Assembly (NCBI GenBank): GCA_018857735.1
Contig: JABMCL010002092.1
Span: 73,501-137,500 of the forward strand
DNA from: Alviniconcha marisindica
Taxonomy: Eukaryota; Mollusca; Gastropoda; Provannidae
DNA: 64,000 bases
Direction: 5' to 3'
Part shown: one piece after another, positions 37,113 through 47,759 of the stretch
Numbering within the stretch: position 1 is the first letter of the stretch
Layout of the letters: every line of letters starts with the position of its first letter
Program-made: the position numbers and the translations under genes
The notes under the pieces: generated by a model
The model's input: the letters and a program-made list of their open reading frames with translations, nothing else
What the model was told of the DNA's origin: nothing
Database searches by the model: none

Positions 37113-38794
37113 AGGAAGAAACAAGAAGAAAAAAGGAAAATAATAATTAATAGAAGAAAAGAAACAAACAAAAAATGTAAAGAGTATCATGGGAAACAAG
37201 TATGGCTGTATGAATCAAGAAGACAGGGAGAGGATGGGTTACTCTTCTTGTTCCGTTTCCCAAGCAGCTGCAATGTTAATTATTTATATTTTGATTAATC
37301 CCATTGTGTGCTTGGTCTTGTCCATGTATGTAACAGCCACTCACCATATGGATGATTAGATAAAACCATAACAAGTAAAACAACTTTCAGCTGGACCTCC
37401 TCAATGCTGCTGTGACCTTGGAATTACCCCCAAGGCCACCACAATGGATGAATGGGTAAAACCCAAATCTACAGAAGATTTACAGGAGTTCTTACGGTTA
37501 AAGCATCTTGCTGAAACAGTAAAAAATCAATACTGAGCCTTTTGTTGAGCTGAGATGTATGTCAATGAACTCCCTTGAATTTCAACTTGAATACTAGCCA
37601 TGGTCATTAAAGTTTATTTTAAAGGCATTGTGGACAGAGTCTTAATCATCCATGTATAAAACTTCTTTTGTATTCCTTTTTGTCATTGCTAGATGGTCAG
37701 GCTGGCTGACATGGTGAAGTGGACAGTCCACTACAGGGACTCTGCTCAACCCCACAGCTTCTCTCTCAGGTCCACCAGAGTGCACAAAACTACCATACAA
37801 AGTCTGAACTTGACCGCAGCTGGATATAGGGCAAAAAATAAGACTCTTATTTTGATCTTCGTGAAGTCACTGTGTGCTTGTGAAAAAGTTTGTTACTGAA
37901 ACTGACGAGACTCAGTAAAGGTGAAATAGATGTTATGGTTGGTCCAAGCCTGAGAGAGCTCACTTTGATAGTAATCAAGAAAATCAGAGTGTAGAAAGTA
38001 TGTTGGACTGATCAAATCCTGTAGCAGTTTAACTTAAAAAGCCAACTTTTTCTATGGTCAGCCAGCCAGTGGGATCATTAGACAGACCACATGATTGTTC
38101 AAGAGAACCAGATGAAGTGAGTTTTTGATTTTGGTCTTGTAAAATTCACACAGAGCTAATTATTATCTAATTCTTGTCAAAAATGATAACAGGATTCCAC
38201 GAAAAGAAGTGTGCAAAAACTTCACATACCTCCCTCCACCCCATCTTTTCCCCCCATAAACAAGCTTGACAGGCAAGCAAATAGACAATAAAATGAAATG
38301 AAAATAATAGTAATTTAAATAAAATGTTGCAAAATAAAGAACATGTTCATTTGCTTAGCTGACAAACCAACATGACCACAATCCATCAGCATAGTTTTAC
38401 AAGACAAAGTTGCATACTGAACACAATCCAGTTCTTCACAAAGGTAAATATCTCAAAAAACATTTGAAACACAAGTCCAGTCACATGATTTCGCCAAACA
38501 CCTCTAGAACAAATATGAGACCAAAACTAAGTTTTAAAAAAGTAAACAAAAAAACGCAGTCTTTAAATATAATGACACTCGCACCAACTGCAGAAAGCAA
38601 TCACCAAATGAAAAAAGAAAAGAAAAAACAACAACTAAATAATCTCATATTTTGGTATTTGGAGATTCATTCTTTGGTTCAGAGTTTACTTTCTGTGATG
38701 CTAAATGTGTGTGTGAGATGGGTGGGGTGGGGGTGGGGCTGGGGTGAGTTCAGGAGAAGGGGGGTGGGGGAGGGGGGGAGCGGAGAAGGTGTCT

Positions 38795-38870
38795 TTAGGA
38801 TGTCACAGTGTAGGCAGGAGGGGGATCTTCCTCAGGCACTGCTTCGTTGTCTAGGAGACCTGCACCATCA
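38795..38870 (-). CDS. WBP1L: WBP1L exon 5 (C-terminus, residues 190-214)
   Basis: A 76-bp coding part with TTTCAG acceptor and TAA at 38797-38795. It encodes DGAGLLDNEAVPEEDPPPAY then TVTS. The terminal PPPAY is a consensus WW ligand close to the C-terminus, as in vertebrate WBP1 proteins. Confidence 0.9.
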
Positions 38871-41800
38871 CTGAAAGCAAACAGTAAAATAAAACTTAAA
38901 AAACATTAGTCACTCAAATACATCTTAAGACTTCAGTGCAAGGATGTCACTGACTTATCAAATCTGACTACATTACATTATAAATAAAAGAAAACCAGGA
39001 TGAAAGTAAGATTATGAACGAGAGGGATTTCCAACAAAAACTGAAACATAGTCCAATGATTTCACTTCTGTTGTTGTTGTTGTTGTTGTGCAGTCTACAA
39101 CAAACTTCTCCAGCAACTGCAAGTAGATTTCACCCACATCATCACTTGTTAGTGTGTTATTTGTCTGTTTGGTGCTTGTGTAAGGTGTCACTTGCATTGA
39201 AAATTGTTGCCCGTTTTGTACTGTCTACTTAAAAATAGCTTTTTTTTCAACCTCTTTTGTGTTCTGATCAACTTTTTGCCCATTCACGTTACTGTAAATT
39301 AACTGTCATCATAACCCTGTGATGTAAAGGAAATGACCCATCTTTATTACAGTCAGGCTTTCCATCATAACTAGACCACACAAAACTGTGCCAACCATGC
39401 ATGAAGAAATCTTACCCATCATCGATGCTTTGAACGGAGCTATCTATGATCTGTGATGGCAGCAAGGACCAGCCATCCTCCCTGGGACTGACAGTCTTGG
39501 GGACTGAGGGTGCCACAGCCTCACTGTCATCCTGTCTGGCTTCAAACAAAACCTCATATGCTGGTGGATCCTTGGGAAGGTCTCGCACTTCATCATATGT
39601 TGGAAGTCTCAGCTCAGATTCTGAAACAGGTGAACAATGTAATTTGTAAACCCCTTAATGCAAAGTAGCTGGCACTGTTACATCTTTTTTTAAAAATTGC
39701 CCTGAGGGGAGAAAAGAAAAGAAAAAAGACTAAACAAAAAATAAAATAAAATAAAAACACCCTACATACAGTAGGAATGTTTTGAACCTTTTATCTCATG
39801 AAGATTTTCATATCAAAGAATTTGTCTTAAGAGGGATCTATGCACTCCATATATATATGACTAAGTGCCAAAAGGTGGGTCTGAAATGGGTGACTTGGTT
39901 GTGCTGAGAATAAAAGATGTTTAAACAAATATTTTGTCATTAGTGTGGGTTGAATGTGTGTGAAAATGAACGAGGATATAGTTGAAATAATAGCAGCAGA
40001 AATTTTGAAGCGGTTTGGGAAATATGTCCGTTAAAGTGTGATTTTACTGCTGAAATTCAACCACGAAAAGCGGACAGTGGCACAGAGCCCGTCTCTGTCG
40101 GCGTGGTTTGGTTAAAGAAAACAAGGAAAAGTTATATTTATCACATCTGTTATGTTCGCGAAAGACCGTTTTACAAGATCCATGCATCAGAAAAACTTCC
40201 AACAAATTATGCTTTTGCAAAAAGCGTATCGAACTTTATTTGATCGGACGTCATCTGTGTCGTAATACGAAACGCAAACTTTCGACAACAGACTGAAAAC
40301 AACTCTGACCCTTGACATGAGCGGAAGTGACGTCATATGCACATCAGACTCGCGGTCAATCACTCAGCAGCTTTGAAAAGATTTAACCAAACAACTTTTG
40401 TTACATTAACAAAATTTGCCGCTCCTCAAATATTGTCGTAAGATATGACGTCCGACTATCTAACAAGTTGTGAGCGAAAAACAAAACATTATAGGTTTAC
40501 ACTTGTCAACAAACACGAAGGTACCACGTGACACTTCCCGGTCACATTTGATTTGAATGGCGTCGAAGGAATCTTCTGCTGCGAACATTGAAAGGTACGT
40601 CGCAATTATTGTTGTGAGGGTGACGTCCGACCATTCTTGACGTCCGATCACAATTTTACACCGTTTATTTTATTAAATCAGCTAGTTAATAGTTATTTAG
40701 ATGATCTTTTGTGTTCAGGTTAGAGCGCAGTAGGACGAAGTGTCGTTTTTAAGCAAAGGGGGAGATTTGCGGTGGCTGACGTTGTGCTAGTATCGCAATG
40801 AAGAATTATATTGCAGCATGAGCTCTTGCTGTAATTTGGACGTCCAATCACCATGTGGCGTAAAACTAACTTCCAGTTGCACAGTGCAGACATTTGTGAA
40901 ATATGACAGTTGCCATCCCAACATTGCATAGCGCTTCGTTTGACAAGATCGACCTGTGAAATCGGGGACGGCCAGTAATAACATAAAAAAATATATTAAA
41001 AAATTACGAGGATTAAGTCGGTCGGACGTCAGGGTTACCCCAAAATTTGGTGCTGATGACATTTGACACCTTTTTGTTTAAGTTTTGTAAGGCTACTAAG
41101 AGTCATTTACTGATGGTTTAGTAAGTACTCCTAGACTTTTTATTTTGCTTGTTTGGTTTTAGTTTAGGTTTGATACTTTTAATTTTATTGAATTATTCAT
41201 TGTATTTTATGGATACATTATGTTTGTGGATAGGAATTTTTGTTGATGATGTTTCTCATGTTGGTTGTTAATGTCTTATTATTTCAGACCAATAACTGCT
41301 GACATGACCAGGAGTAGGACAAAATTGCCCCTGCTATGAGTATGACCTTGATCATCAACTCCTCATTCAGTAGCAGCACTGTACCTGAAGATTATATATA
41401 TGAAAACTATGTATACTGCCAGTCATCTGAATACTGGATGTTGTACAATGCTAAAAGCTTGGACAAGAATTTCCTTCATGAATTTCTCTTTAGTCTGCTG
41501 TGGTATTGTTCTGAGGTCTGTTTTTGTATTGTTAAAATGGTGGTTCTTATGGTCACCAGTGGGACAAAAAGATAATCAATGAAAATCACTTTTGGATTAG
41601 CTATTGCAATCTCATAACTTTATAATCAATGAAAATCGCTTTTGGATAAGCTATTGCAAACTTATAACTTTCCTGAGCAGTTACCTTCCACACACCTACC
41701 TACACACACATGCACAGACACCCCCTCCCCTCCCCAAGGGGAATCAAGGGAAGAAAATGTGCCATATTTGTAGGGCAGCATCTTCACCTTAAGCTAGCAT

Positions 41801-44800
41801 CCCACTCACCTGTGTAAGGCTCATTATCAGACCAACCAGTAGTAGTAATCTGACCATCTGTACTAAGAACAGGCAGCTCCCACTCACCTGTGTAAGACTC
41901 ACTGGCAGATCTACTACCAATAGTAATCTGACCATCTGCATTAAGAACAGGCAGCCCCCTACTCACCAGTGTAAGGCTCACTGGCAGACCTACTAGTAAG
42001 TAGTAGTAATCTGTCCATCTGTACTAAGGACAGGTAGTTCCCACTCACCAGTATAATGCTCACTGGCAGACCTACTAGTAAGTAGTCATACCTGTCAACC
42101 CATACAGTTTACCAGTATAAAATACAGGTTTTTGATTAATTTGGGGGGATATGGCCATATTGGAAAATGGATACAGGAAAACATAATTTTCATGAAATTT
42201 TGTTATTGTTTTAAACTGAGCAAAAAGACTGAAAACTGTCGAATGAGCAGCTGACACATGCCATTGCCAAATGCACACCGACTGGCCCAGTGCAAAAGGC
42301 TAAGAAATCTTGTCGGAAGTGAGATTTGAAGTTGTGCATGCATATTTAGCACAACATTGTTTCTTCCTTCCACTGCCACACATGCCAGTTGGAATTCAAA
42401 ATGTCGCTGCTACCAGCTAAAAAACAAAAGACCCTGGCCTGCATAAAGGACATACAGGTTCACAAATTCTGGACTAAGGTTTACTCCCAAAATGGGTTGA
42501 CAGCTATGACTATGAGTAGTAGTAATCTGTCCATCTGTACTAAGAACGGGTAGTTCCCACTCATCTGTGTAAGGCTCACTGGCAGATCTACTACCAGTAG
42601 TAATCTGACCATCTGTACTAAGAACAGGCAGCCCCCACTCACCTGTGTAAGGCTCACTGGCAGACCTACTACCAGTAGTAATCTGACCATCTGCACTAAG
42701 AACAGGCAGCCCCCCAAAGCTGCCATCCTGGAGGCCAGTCTGCAGCGCTCTGAGGGCTCGGCGCTGCCGTTTCTTCAGACGATGTTGTTGGTATAGGCAA
42801 CAGCAGGAGAGCATGATGATCAGGCCCCAAATCATCCAAAACCCTGTTGGTCAAATAGACTACTCTTTAGCAACAGCAACAAAAAGGAAAAGACATTCAG
42901 CTGGCACATACAGAACTGACATCCTGACATGAGCCAGTGTTGCAGTGAGCTTGCACAAACAGCTAACCTTTTATCTTTTTCTTAAAAAATAAATTAAATA
43001 AATGAGGTTAGCAGAGCAAACTGAAATAAACTAGGGAGCTGGGAATCTGGAAAGCTATGTACTGTGACAGTACATGCATACAGCACATGGATACTTTCAA
43101 CTACTTTTGTAAAACAAAGCTAATGTTCAGCGTTCCAAAAAAAGACTGAAACACAAACAAACTTTAAAAATAATGTCTGTTAACAGGGAATGACAAGACA
43201 ATGTAAACATTTATGGCAAAGATGCCCCTTTGATTATTTCAAAGCAATGAACAAACAGGGAAGTGATCATCATGAGATGACCCTGAGAGGCTGACAGTAT
43301 TAGTATTACAGTGTCCAAGAACTAACATGAAAGTAAAAGCAACAAGAAAATAGAAACAACTTATTGTAAAGGTCTTGGCAGGACTGTCATTGATTCATTC
43401 AGTTACCACACTCAGCCACAATTCTGATAGCCAGGTTGATATGATGCAAACAGTCAAGTCACTGTTATAGTTTTCATGTTTACAAAGTAACCAGTTACTC
43501 TTACTAAGAGTCTTAGGATAAATCATCTTTGCCAATATGTCACATACTGTCTAGGTGTGTTCCATCAACAGCTATTTATTCTTAACACTCAGGGTTGTTT
43601 TTTTAACCTCTTCATTCATATATATGCTTGACAAAAGAAATCCTTTAGCCTGAAATGTCAAGGTGTCTTCAGCAAATGTCTGAGGGGCTGTGCCCCATTC
43701 ATCAGCCTGCAGGCAATGTGAATGATACTTTGTTATAAATTTGCAAAATCTACAAATTATGTCATCAACTATGATGTCATAAAAATATTATGCTATACAT
43801 TATCTCCCCCCCCTTTTCAAAATTCACATCAAACTGCACAATGTGACAATGTGGCAAACTTATATTGGCCCAAGAAACTCCAGTTCACTATGGCAACAGA
43901 AGAGACTGTCCAAGAGTATATAATTACTATACCTAATATATATATATATATATATATGTATACATGCATGTAAAAGTAAAAGAACCTCTCACCAAGGGCA
44001 AGGACCACCCCTCTTTTAACTTTAAGACCATTTTTACTGGATTTCTAGAATGGTCTCAAGGAAGGGTATATTGTTATTCTTAACACTCAGGGTTTTTTTT
44101 TTTTAACCTCTTCCTTCATAATCATATATATATATATGCTTGACAAAAGAAATCCTTTAGCCTGAAATGTCAAGGTGTCTTCAGCAAATGTCTGCTCAAG
44201 GGGCTGTGCCCCATTCATCAGCCTGCAGGCTATGTGAATGATACTTTGTTATAAATTTGCAAAATCTACAAATTATGTCATCAACTATGATGTCATACAA
44301 ATATTATGCTATATATTATCTCCCCCCCCTTTTCAAAATTCACATTATCAAACTGCACAATGTGGCAAAATTATATTGGCCCAAGAAACTCCAGTTCACT
44401 ATGGCAACAGAAGAGACTGTCCAAGAGTATATAATTACTATACCTAATATATATATATATGTATACATGCATGTAAAAGTAAAAGAACCTCTCACCAAGG
44501 GCAAGGACCACCCCTCTTTTAACTTTAAGACCATTTTTACTGGATTTCTAGAATGGTCTCAAGGAAGGGTTACCAATGTATTTTAAAAGGAAGGTGCTTG
44601 AGGCGATACTAACACCAGAGTTCATAGTAGTAGGTACAGCAGTGGGTGCTGTCACTTCCACAGCAGTGCCCTTGTTCACACCACAGCTCTCCATTACACT
44701 GCTCCTGGCCCTGAAAGTAGTAATAACCAAATAATGATGATGACAATTACAATGTCAGCCTTTTTAATTTAAAGAGCTCTGCCTTTTTAATTTAAAGAGT

Positions 44801-46685
44801 AATACCCCAGTATCATTATGTTAAACATATAATGACATGGAGTAAAGAATGCATATGTACATGCATGATACAACAATAAACTTAATAAAGATAATGCTGA
44901 ACTAATTTCACCTGTACACAGACACACAAACAAGGGTTTATCTAATACCACCTTGCTGTAAACAGACATAAAACACTGATTTGATTGACAAAGACATGCA
45001 TGTGCACACGTGCACACACACACGTGCACACACACACACACACACACACTGTTGAAAGATGAAGTTAAATGATTTTAAAACAAAAAGCTGATTCTTTTTT
45101 CATATTTTGATCCAAGATTGCAATAACTGAAAATATTCTATCTCCGAAGGACAAACACTGGGACCTGATGGAAAAAGCAGGAAACAGTCAGTTACCCGAC
45201 AGACAAGAAATCAGTCAGTAAAGGATAATAAACAGAGTGGATGAACACTGAATCAATGCCATACACTGCATGCAGCAAGATATTGACATTTCTATACACA
45301 TGTACATTAAGAAACCAAGCCTGTTACCTGCACGGCATGTAATAAACTGAAGGTTGCATTTGAAAACATAGACCTACACTGTTTGCCAGCATGCCCGAAA
45401 CTTTTGGAGTTCTAACAAATGGAAAAACAAAAACAAAAACAAGCCAATATATCTGTTCCCAGTATTTCAACTGGGTTGGCCTTCATCAGCTTTCAGCTTT
45501 AATAAAAGGTTAAGCCTTAATCTTGAGCAAAAACATATAATACTATCACCTGCAAAATTGTCCTGCTCTCAGACTTTCTCTCTTTACTCACTGGCCAGTT
45601 AGAAAACAACAACAAAACAACAACAAAACTAAACCCATTCGAAAGCTCCCCATTAATTTCAACTCCTGAGTGCCTCTAATCTCATTGATCCATCTCGTTT
45701 TCTTACTCTCAACATTTATCTACATACAAGCAGCTGGTCCTCAATTCTCAGCAACCTGTCCAGTTTTTAACATCATAATTACAACCACATCATCATTGTA
45801 TTGTTTTTGTTAATTGTTACTGCTGCTGTTGCCACTGCTGAGCATGGATCATTGGATGTGTACTGTAATAAAAGCTATGCAGTGTTGTAAGTTGTTTTAA
45901 AGAGAAATTTGGGGATTAACTCACTTTTTCTCTCTGTTAAGTTATGACACAGTTCATTGTGTCGCTTCCTTACCCCCCCCCCCCCCAACAAAAACACGCA
46001 CACACCAAAAACAACAACAAAACAACCTCATTTGTTTATAATTATATCTGCTTGTTTTCTCCTGCCTTCTTTTAAACAGTTACTCATCTGTTCCAAAATT
46101 CACCCCTGGACCCTGGTTAATTCTTCTCTAACTCGATCAGTCTAACTAGTCTTCCACCTTACCAATATTATTTATACCAATACTTCATGCAGGTACAATG
46201 GCCACTGTTGTGGAATTAGTAGTACTCAATAGTAACTTACTTTTTATTTACCAGTGACATCGACAATGGTCAATTACTCAATAAGATTTAAAGGGGCAGG
46301 TTGCCATTTACAATTTTTTTCTTTTTTCTTTAAGAAAATCCTCTTTTTTTTTTTAAACATTAAAAAAATCATTGATTCATTTTCGATCGATATCTATTCT
46401 AATAAATCTTATGATGATCAGTTACATGTTGTTGGATTTGTTCTCTTCCTTGTTTACCTTTTGTTTATTCCAAACGCGTACTATCTTAGTGATTTCACGA
46501 AAAATAATGAAGTCAAAGGAAGGTGTGAAACATGCGGAAATAACGTGTCGTTCTCTTTAAATCAGTCACCCAAAACAAGCTTAACCGTCTTATTTTTTGT
46601 TTTCAAGGCATTCACTCACCTTGCTCACACTAACGAGGCAGAAAACGCAAAGCAAAACAGACGACACGCCCATTATAACGTCCAT
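38795..46685 (-). CDS. WBP1L: WBP1/WBP1L-like single-pass membrane adaptor with PPxY motifs, five coding exons, 214 aa
   Basis: Joined CDS on the minus strand: 46685-46620, 44710-44614, 42843-42643, 39620-39416, 38870-38795; 645 bp, 214 residues plus TAA. All introns are GT-AG and all phases agree. Order: signal peptide (about 1-20), a short cysteine-rich ectodomain (CNGELWCEQGHCCG, 27-40; HCCTYYYELWWFW, 45-57), one TM helix (about 54-72) ending in a CCC motif, a basic stop-transfer stretch KKRQRR, then a cytoplasmic tail with LPTY (127-130), PPAY (140-143) and PPPAY (206-210). This cysteine pattern running into YYYELWWFW is the signature of the WBP1/WBP1L family, whose PPxY motifs bind WW domains, for example those of Nedd4-type ubiquitin ligases. 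The protein is shorter than human WBP1 (about 269) or WBP1L (about 342). Exon 3 ends inside a 78-bp tandem repeat. Confidence 0.92.
39416..39620 (-). CDS. WBP1L: WBP1L exon 4 (PPxY region, residues 122-189)
   Basis: A 205-bp exon with TTTCAG acceptor and GTAAGA donor. It encodes ESELRLPTYDEVRDLPKDPP then AYEVLFEARQDD, including LPTY and PPAY, and ends SSVQSIDD. These are WW-domain ligand motifs of the type that define the family tail. Confidence 0.9.
39860..41060 (+). promoter_or_regulatory. CpG-rich, CRE-dense promoter-like segment inside WBP1L intron 3
   Basis: This stretch has many CpGs against a CpG-poor background. Seven GACGTC palindromes occur at 40247, 40329, 40447, 40622, 40639, 40839 and 41025. 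One is in a composite ETS-CRE motif GCGGAAGTGACGTCA (40321-40335). An ATGGCGTCG at 40558 is both a YY1-like site and a possible start codon. It is probably a promoter; which gene it drives is not settled. Confidence 0.5.
40558..41338 (+). CDS. Candidate nested two-exon microprotein, 29 aa (speculative)
   Basis: Exon A (40558-40595) encodes MASKESSAANIE and ends AG|GTACGT. Exon B begins after TTATTTCAG at 41288 and would continue in frame as RPITADMTRSRTKLPLL to a TGA at 41336-41338. The splice sites are good and the start has a good context within the promoter-like segment. The product is very short and matches nothing I recognise. Exon A may instead splice elsewhere, or be the 5' end of a non-coding transcript. 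Confidence 0.25.
41800..42075 (-). repeat. Second cluster of the 78-bp exon-like repeat, ~3.5-4 copies, in WBP1L intron 3
   Basis: Four diverged units of the exon 3 repeat lie 0.6 kb downstream of exon 3. Each retains a GGTGAGT donor-like site. The last unit has an acceptor-like CTTAGTACAG and a donor bounding a 48-bp open, phase-1/phase-1 segment (41857-41810) encoding DGQITTTGWSDNEPYT. It could serve as a cassette exon without changing frame. A small two-copy repeat of about 55 bp is nearby (about 41572-41672, plus strand). Confidence 0.8.
42510..42719 (-). repeat. 78-bp in-frame coding tandem repeat, 2.6 copies
   Basis: On the minus strand, units of 26 codons (LPVLSxDGQITTGSRSASEP YTxEWx) follow one another. 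The first unit holds the working donor ACAG|GTGAGT. In the second the site has become ACAGATGAGT and is dead. The third is partial. Confidence 0.9.
42643..42843 (-). CDS. WBP1L: WBP1L exon 3 (TM segment and repeat, residues 55-121)
   Basis: A 201-bp exon encoding WFWMIWGLIIMLSCCCLYQQ, a basic stretch (HRLKKRQRRALRAL), then LPVLSADGQITTGSRSASEP YT. The last ~78 bp are the first unit of a tandem repeat. The donor used (ACAG|GTGAGT) gives the correct phase for exon 4. If splicing fails here the frame continues through 1.6 more repeat units and stops at 42410. Confidence 0.88.
43576..44570. repeat. Tandem duplication of a ~498-bp segment in WBP1L intron 2
   Basis: Sequence from about 43576 to 44068 is repeated from 44074 to 44570 with very high identity. 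Differences are mainly short indels and the length of the internal TA and T tracts. The second copy ends about 44 bp from the splice donor of WBP1L exon 2. Confidence 0.95.
44614..44710 (-). CDS. WBP1L: WBP1L exon 2 (cysteine-rich ectodomain, residues 23-54)
   Basis: A 97-bp exon, CAG acceptor, donor GTTAGT. It encodes GQEQCNGELWCEQGHCCGSD followed by STHCCTYYYELW, the diagnostic part of the family. The donor choice is fixed by the need to make the split TGG codon that gives ELWWFW. Confidence 0.92.
44988..45050. repeat. (CA)n microsatellite with CGTG interruptions
   Basis: CACACG and CA dinucleotides over about 60 bp in WBP1L intron 1. The rest of this 1.9-kb intron shows no other feature apart from a C homopolymer near 45974-45987. 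Confidence 0.9.
46620..46685 (-). CDS. WBP1L: WBP1L exon 1 (signal peptide, residues 1-22)
   Basis: The exon encodes MDVIMGVSSVLLCVFCLVSV plus SK, a hydrophobic signal peptide, and ends at a consensus GTGAGT donor in phase 0. The Met at 46685 was chosen because the frame upstream is not needed and the peptide joins cleanly to the cysteine-rich exon. Met5 (46673) is an alternative start. Confidence 0.85.
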
Positions 46686-46696
46686 CCTGCCGTCAT
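46673..46696 (-). promoter_or_regulatory. Upstream ORF overlapping the WBP1L start
   Basis: A 7-codon frame (ATG at 46696, stop TAA at 46675-46673) begins 11 bp before the chosen WBP1L ATG in another frame. Its stop overlaps the Met5 codon as TAATG. It could reduce initiation at Met1 or favour re-initiation at Met5. Confidence 0.5.
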
Positions 46697-47000
46697 TTCT
46701 GAGGGAACCCTTCCGGATGAATCACGGGAAGTAGCCGCAAAAGTATGATAATTTTAAGCCGCAATGCGTATTACATTGCTGTGATCCAAATGAGTCCGGT
46801 GTTAATTCTACAGCTAAATTTAAATTCAAGAATTTAGTATTGTAATGAAGTAAGGTGTAAAGGTTTCATGGTAGGTTTTGTATGTGCATTTTATTTTACG
46901 AAAATATTTTTGGGAATTTCTAACACTAGCTCTATCCTCCCCCACCCGCCTCAGAATGACGTCAGATCCGTTCGACTGGTCGTCCAGCTTGGCAAGACCC
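46686..47000. promoter_or_regulatory. Bidirectional promoter between WBP1L and YKT6
   Basis: The WBP1L start codon (minus, 46685) and the putative YKT6 first exon (plus, ending 47126) diverge from this short stretch, which has above-background CpG content. Visible motifs: CCGGAAG (ETS-type, minus strand, near 46711), CGGGAAGT near 46724 and a full TGACGTCA (CRE) at 46957-46964. No TATA box stands out. Confidence 0.55.
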
Positions 47001-47126
47001 AGTCAGTCACCCTTCTGACAACCACCGAGTCACGAATCATTTCTAGTCCATCAGACACGTTACTGAGTTTTGGACAGTGAACTTGTTGTGATCAGGAGGA
47101 GGCAGACAAATTGTTTCAATTTACCA
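46965..47126 (+). other. YKT6: Probable non-coding first exon of YKT6
   Basis: The segment downstream of the CRE ends at a perfect GTAAGT donor (exon end 47126). It is the nearest good donor upstream of the coding exons and lies in the promoter region. The 5' boundary is not determinable. A 70-codon frame (46868-47080) crosses it but has no homology I recognise and is probably not translated. The acceptor joining it to the ATG exon is likely at 48609 or 48624. Confidence 0.4.
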
Positions 47127-47580
47127 GTAAGTACAAACACCAGACTGTATTGTACATTATGATTTGGACCAAGAACCGTCGGTGCTTTTTGAGTACATGA
47201 GTTATAATATATATAATGTTGGAGTTGGAGGCTGGCGTAGGAAACCTTTGATTAGCTTTCGAGAGTGGTTTATTTGATCTCAGTGGTGCAGTGTGACTGG
47301 TTTGTGTTGTATTATTGCTGTTTTACTCACTTTTGTTTTTGTTTGTTTGTTTGTTCCCACAACAGTTCCATTGCCCTGAGATACTATTAACTATAGATCA
47401 ATGACAATGTAGTGTGTCACTGTGTGTGTTCAAATCTTTGTCATAATTTTTTTTTGTGTGTGTGTGTATTAAACATATTACTTATTATGTGATATGTGTA
47501 AAACTAGAACAATTTGTAATGGCTATTAGTATTAGTATTACAGGTTAGCTGCATTAAGTGCCCCATGTTGTTATTAATAT

Positions 47581-47584
47581 ATAT

Positions 47585-47650
<66 letters not shown>
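47581..47650. repeat. (TA)n microsatellite
   Basis: TA dinucleotides over about 60 bp in the 5' intron of YKT6. Other TA tracts occur at 48942-48970 and 51153-51212. Confidence 0.95.
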
Positions 47651-47652
<2 letters not shown>

Positions 47653-47759
47653 AATTATAATTACTTTAAAGTATTAAAATTAGCTTATTGAGGAATCATT
47701 GCCAGACAGTTGTACTTGTACTTTTGTAGTGAAGTCAGGAATTAGACTTAGTGTTACTG

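Larger units (their letters stand above)
29770..38794. other. Intergenic region between CNNM and WBP1L
   Basis: About 9 kb with no coding exon I can support. It contains the microsatellites, candidate LTR and palindrome listed separately, plus (CA)n at 36150-36216 and (GA)n at 37016-37112. The right-hand part should include the WBP1L 3' untranslated region. The first TTTATT (minus-strand AATAAA) I noticed below the WBP1L stop codon is near 37613. Confidence 0.5.

Noticed and set aside
38410..38874. 154-codon plus-strand open frame
   Set aside because: It runs through A-rich and G-rich low-complexity DNA and ends antisense to WBP1L exon 5.
43722..44586. Two very similar open frames
   Set aside because: They are the two copies of the 498-bp intronic duplication, not paralogous genes.
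46254..46748. 164-codon plus-strand open frame
   Set aside because: It overlaps WBP1L exon 1 and its promoter on the opposite strand, is rich in Phe/Ile from T-rich DNA and shows no recognisable domain.
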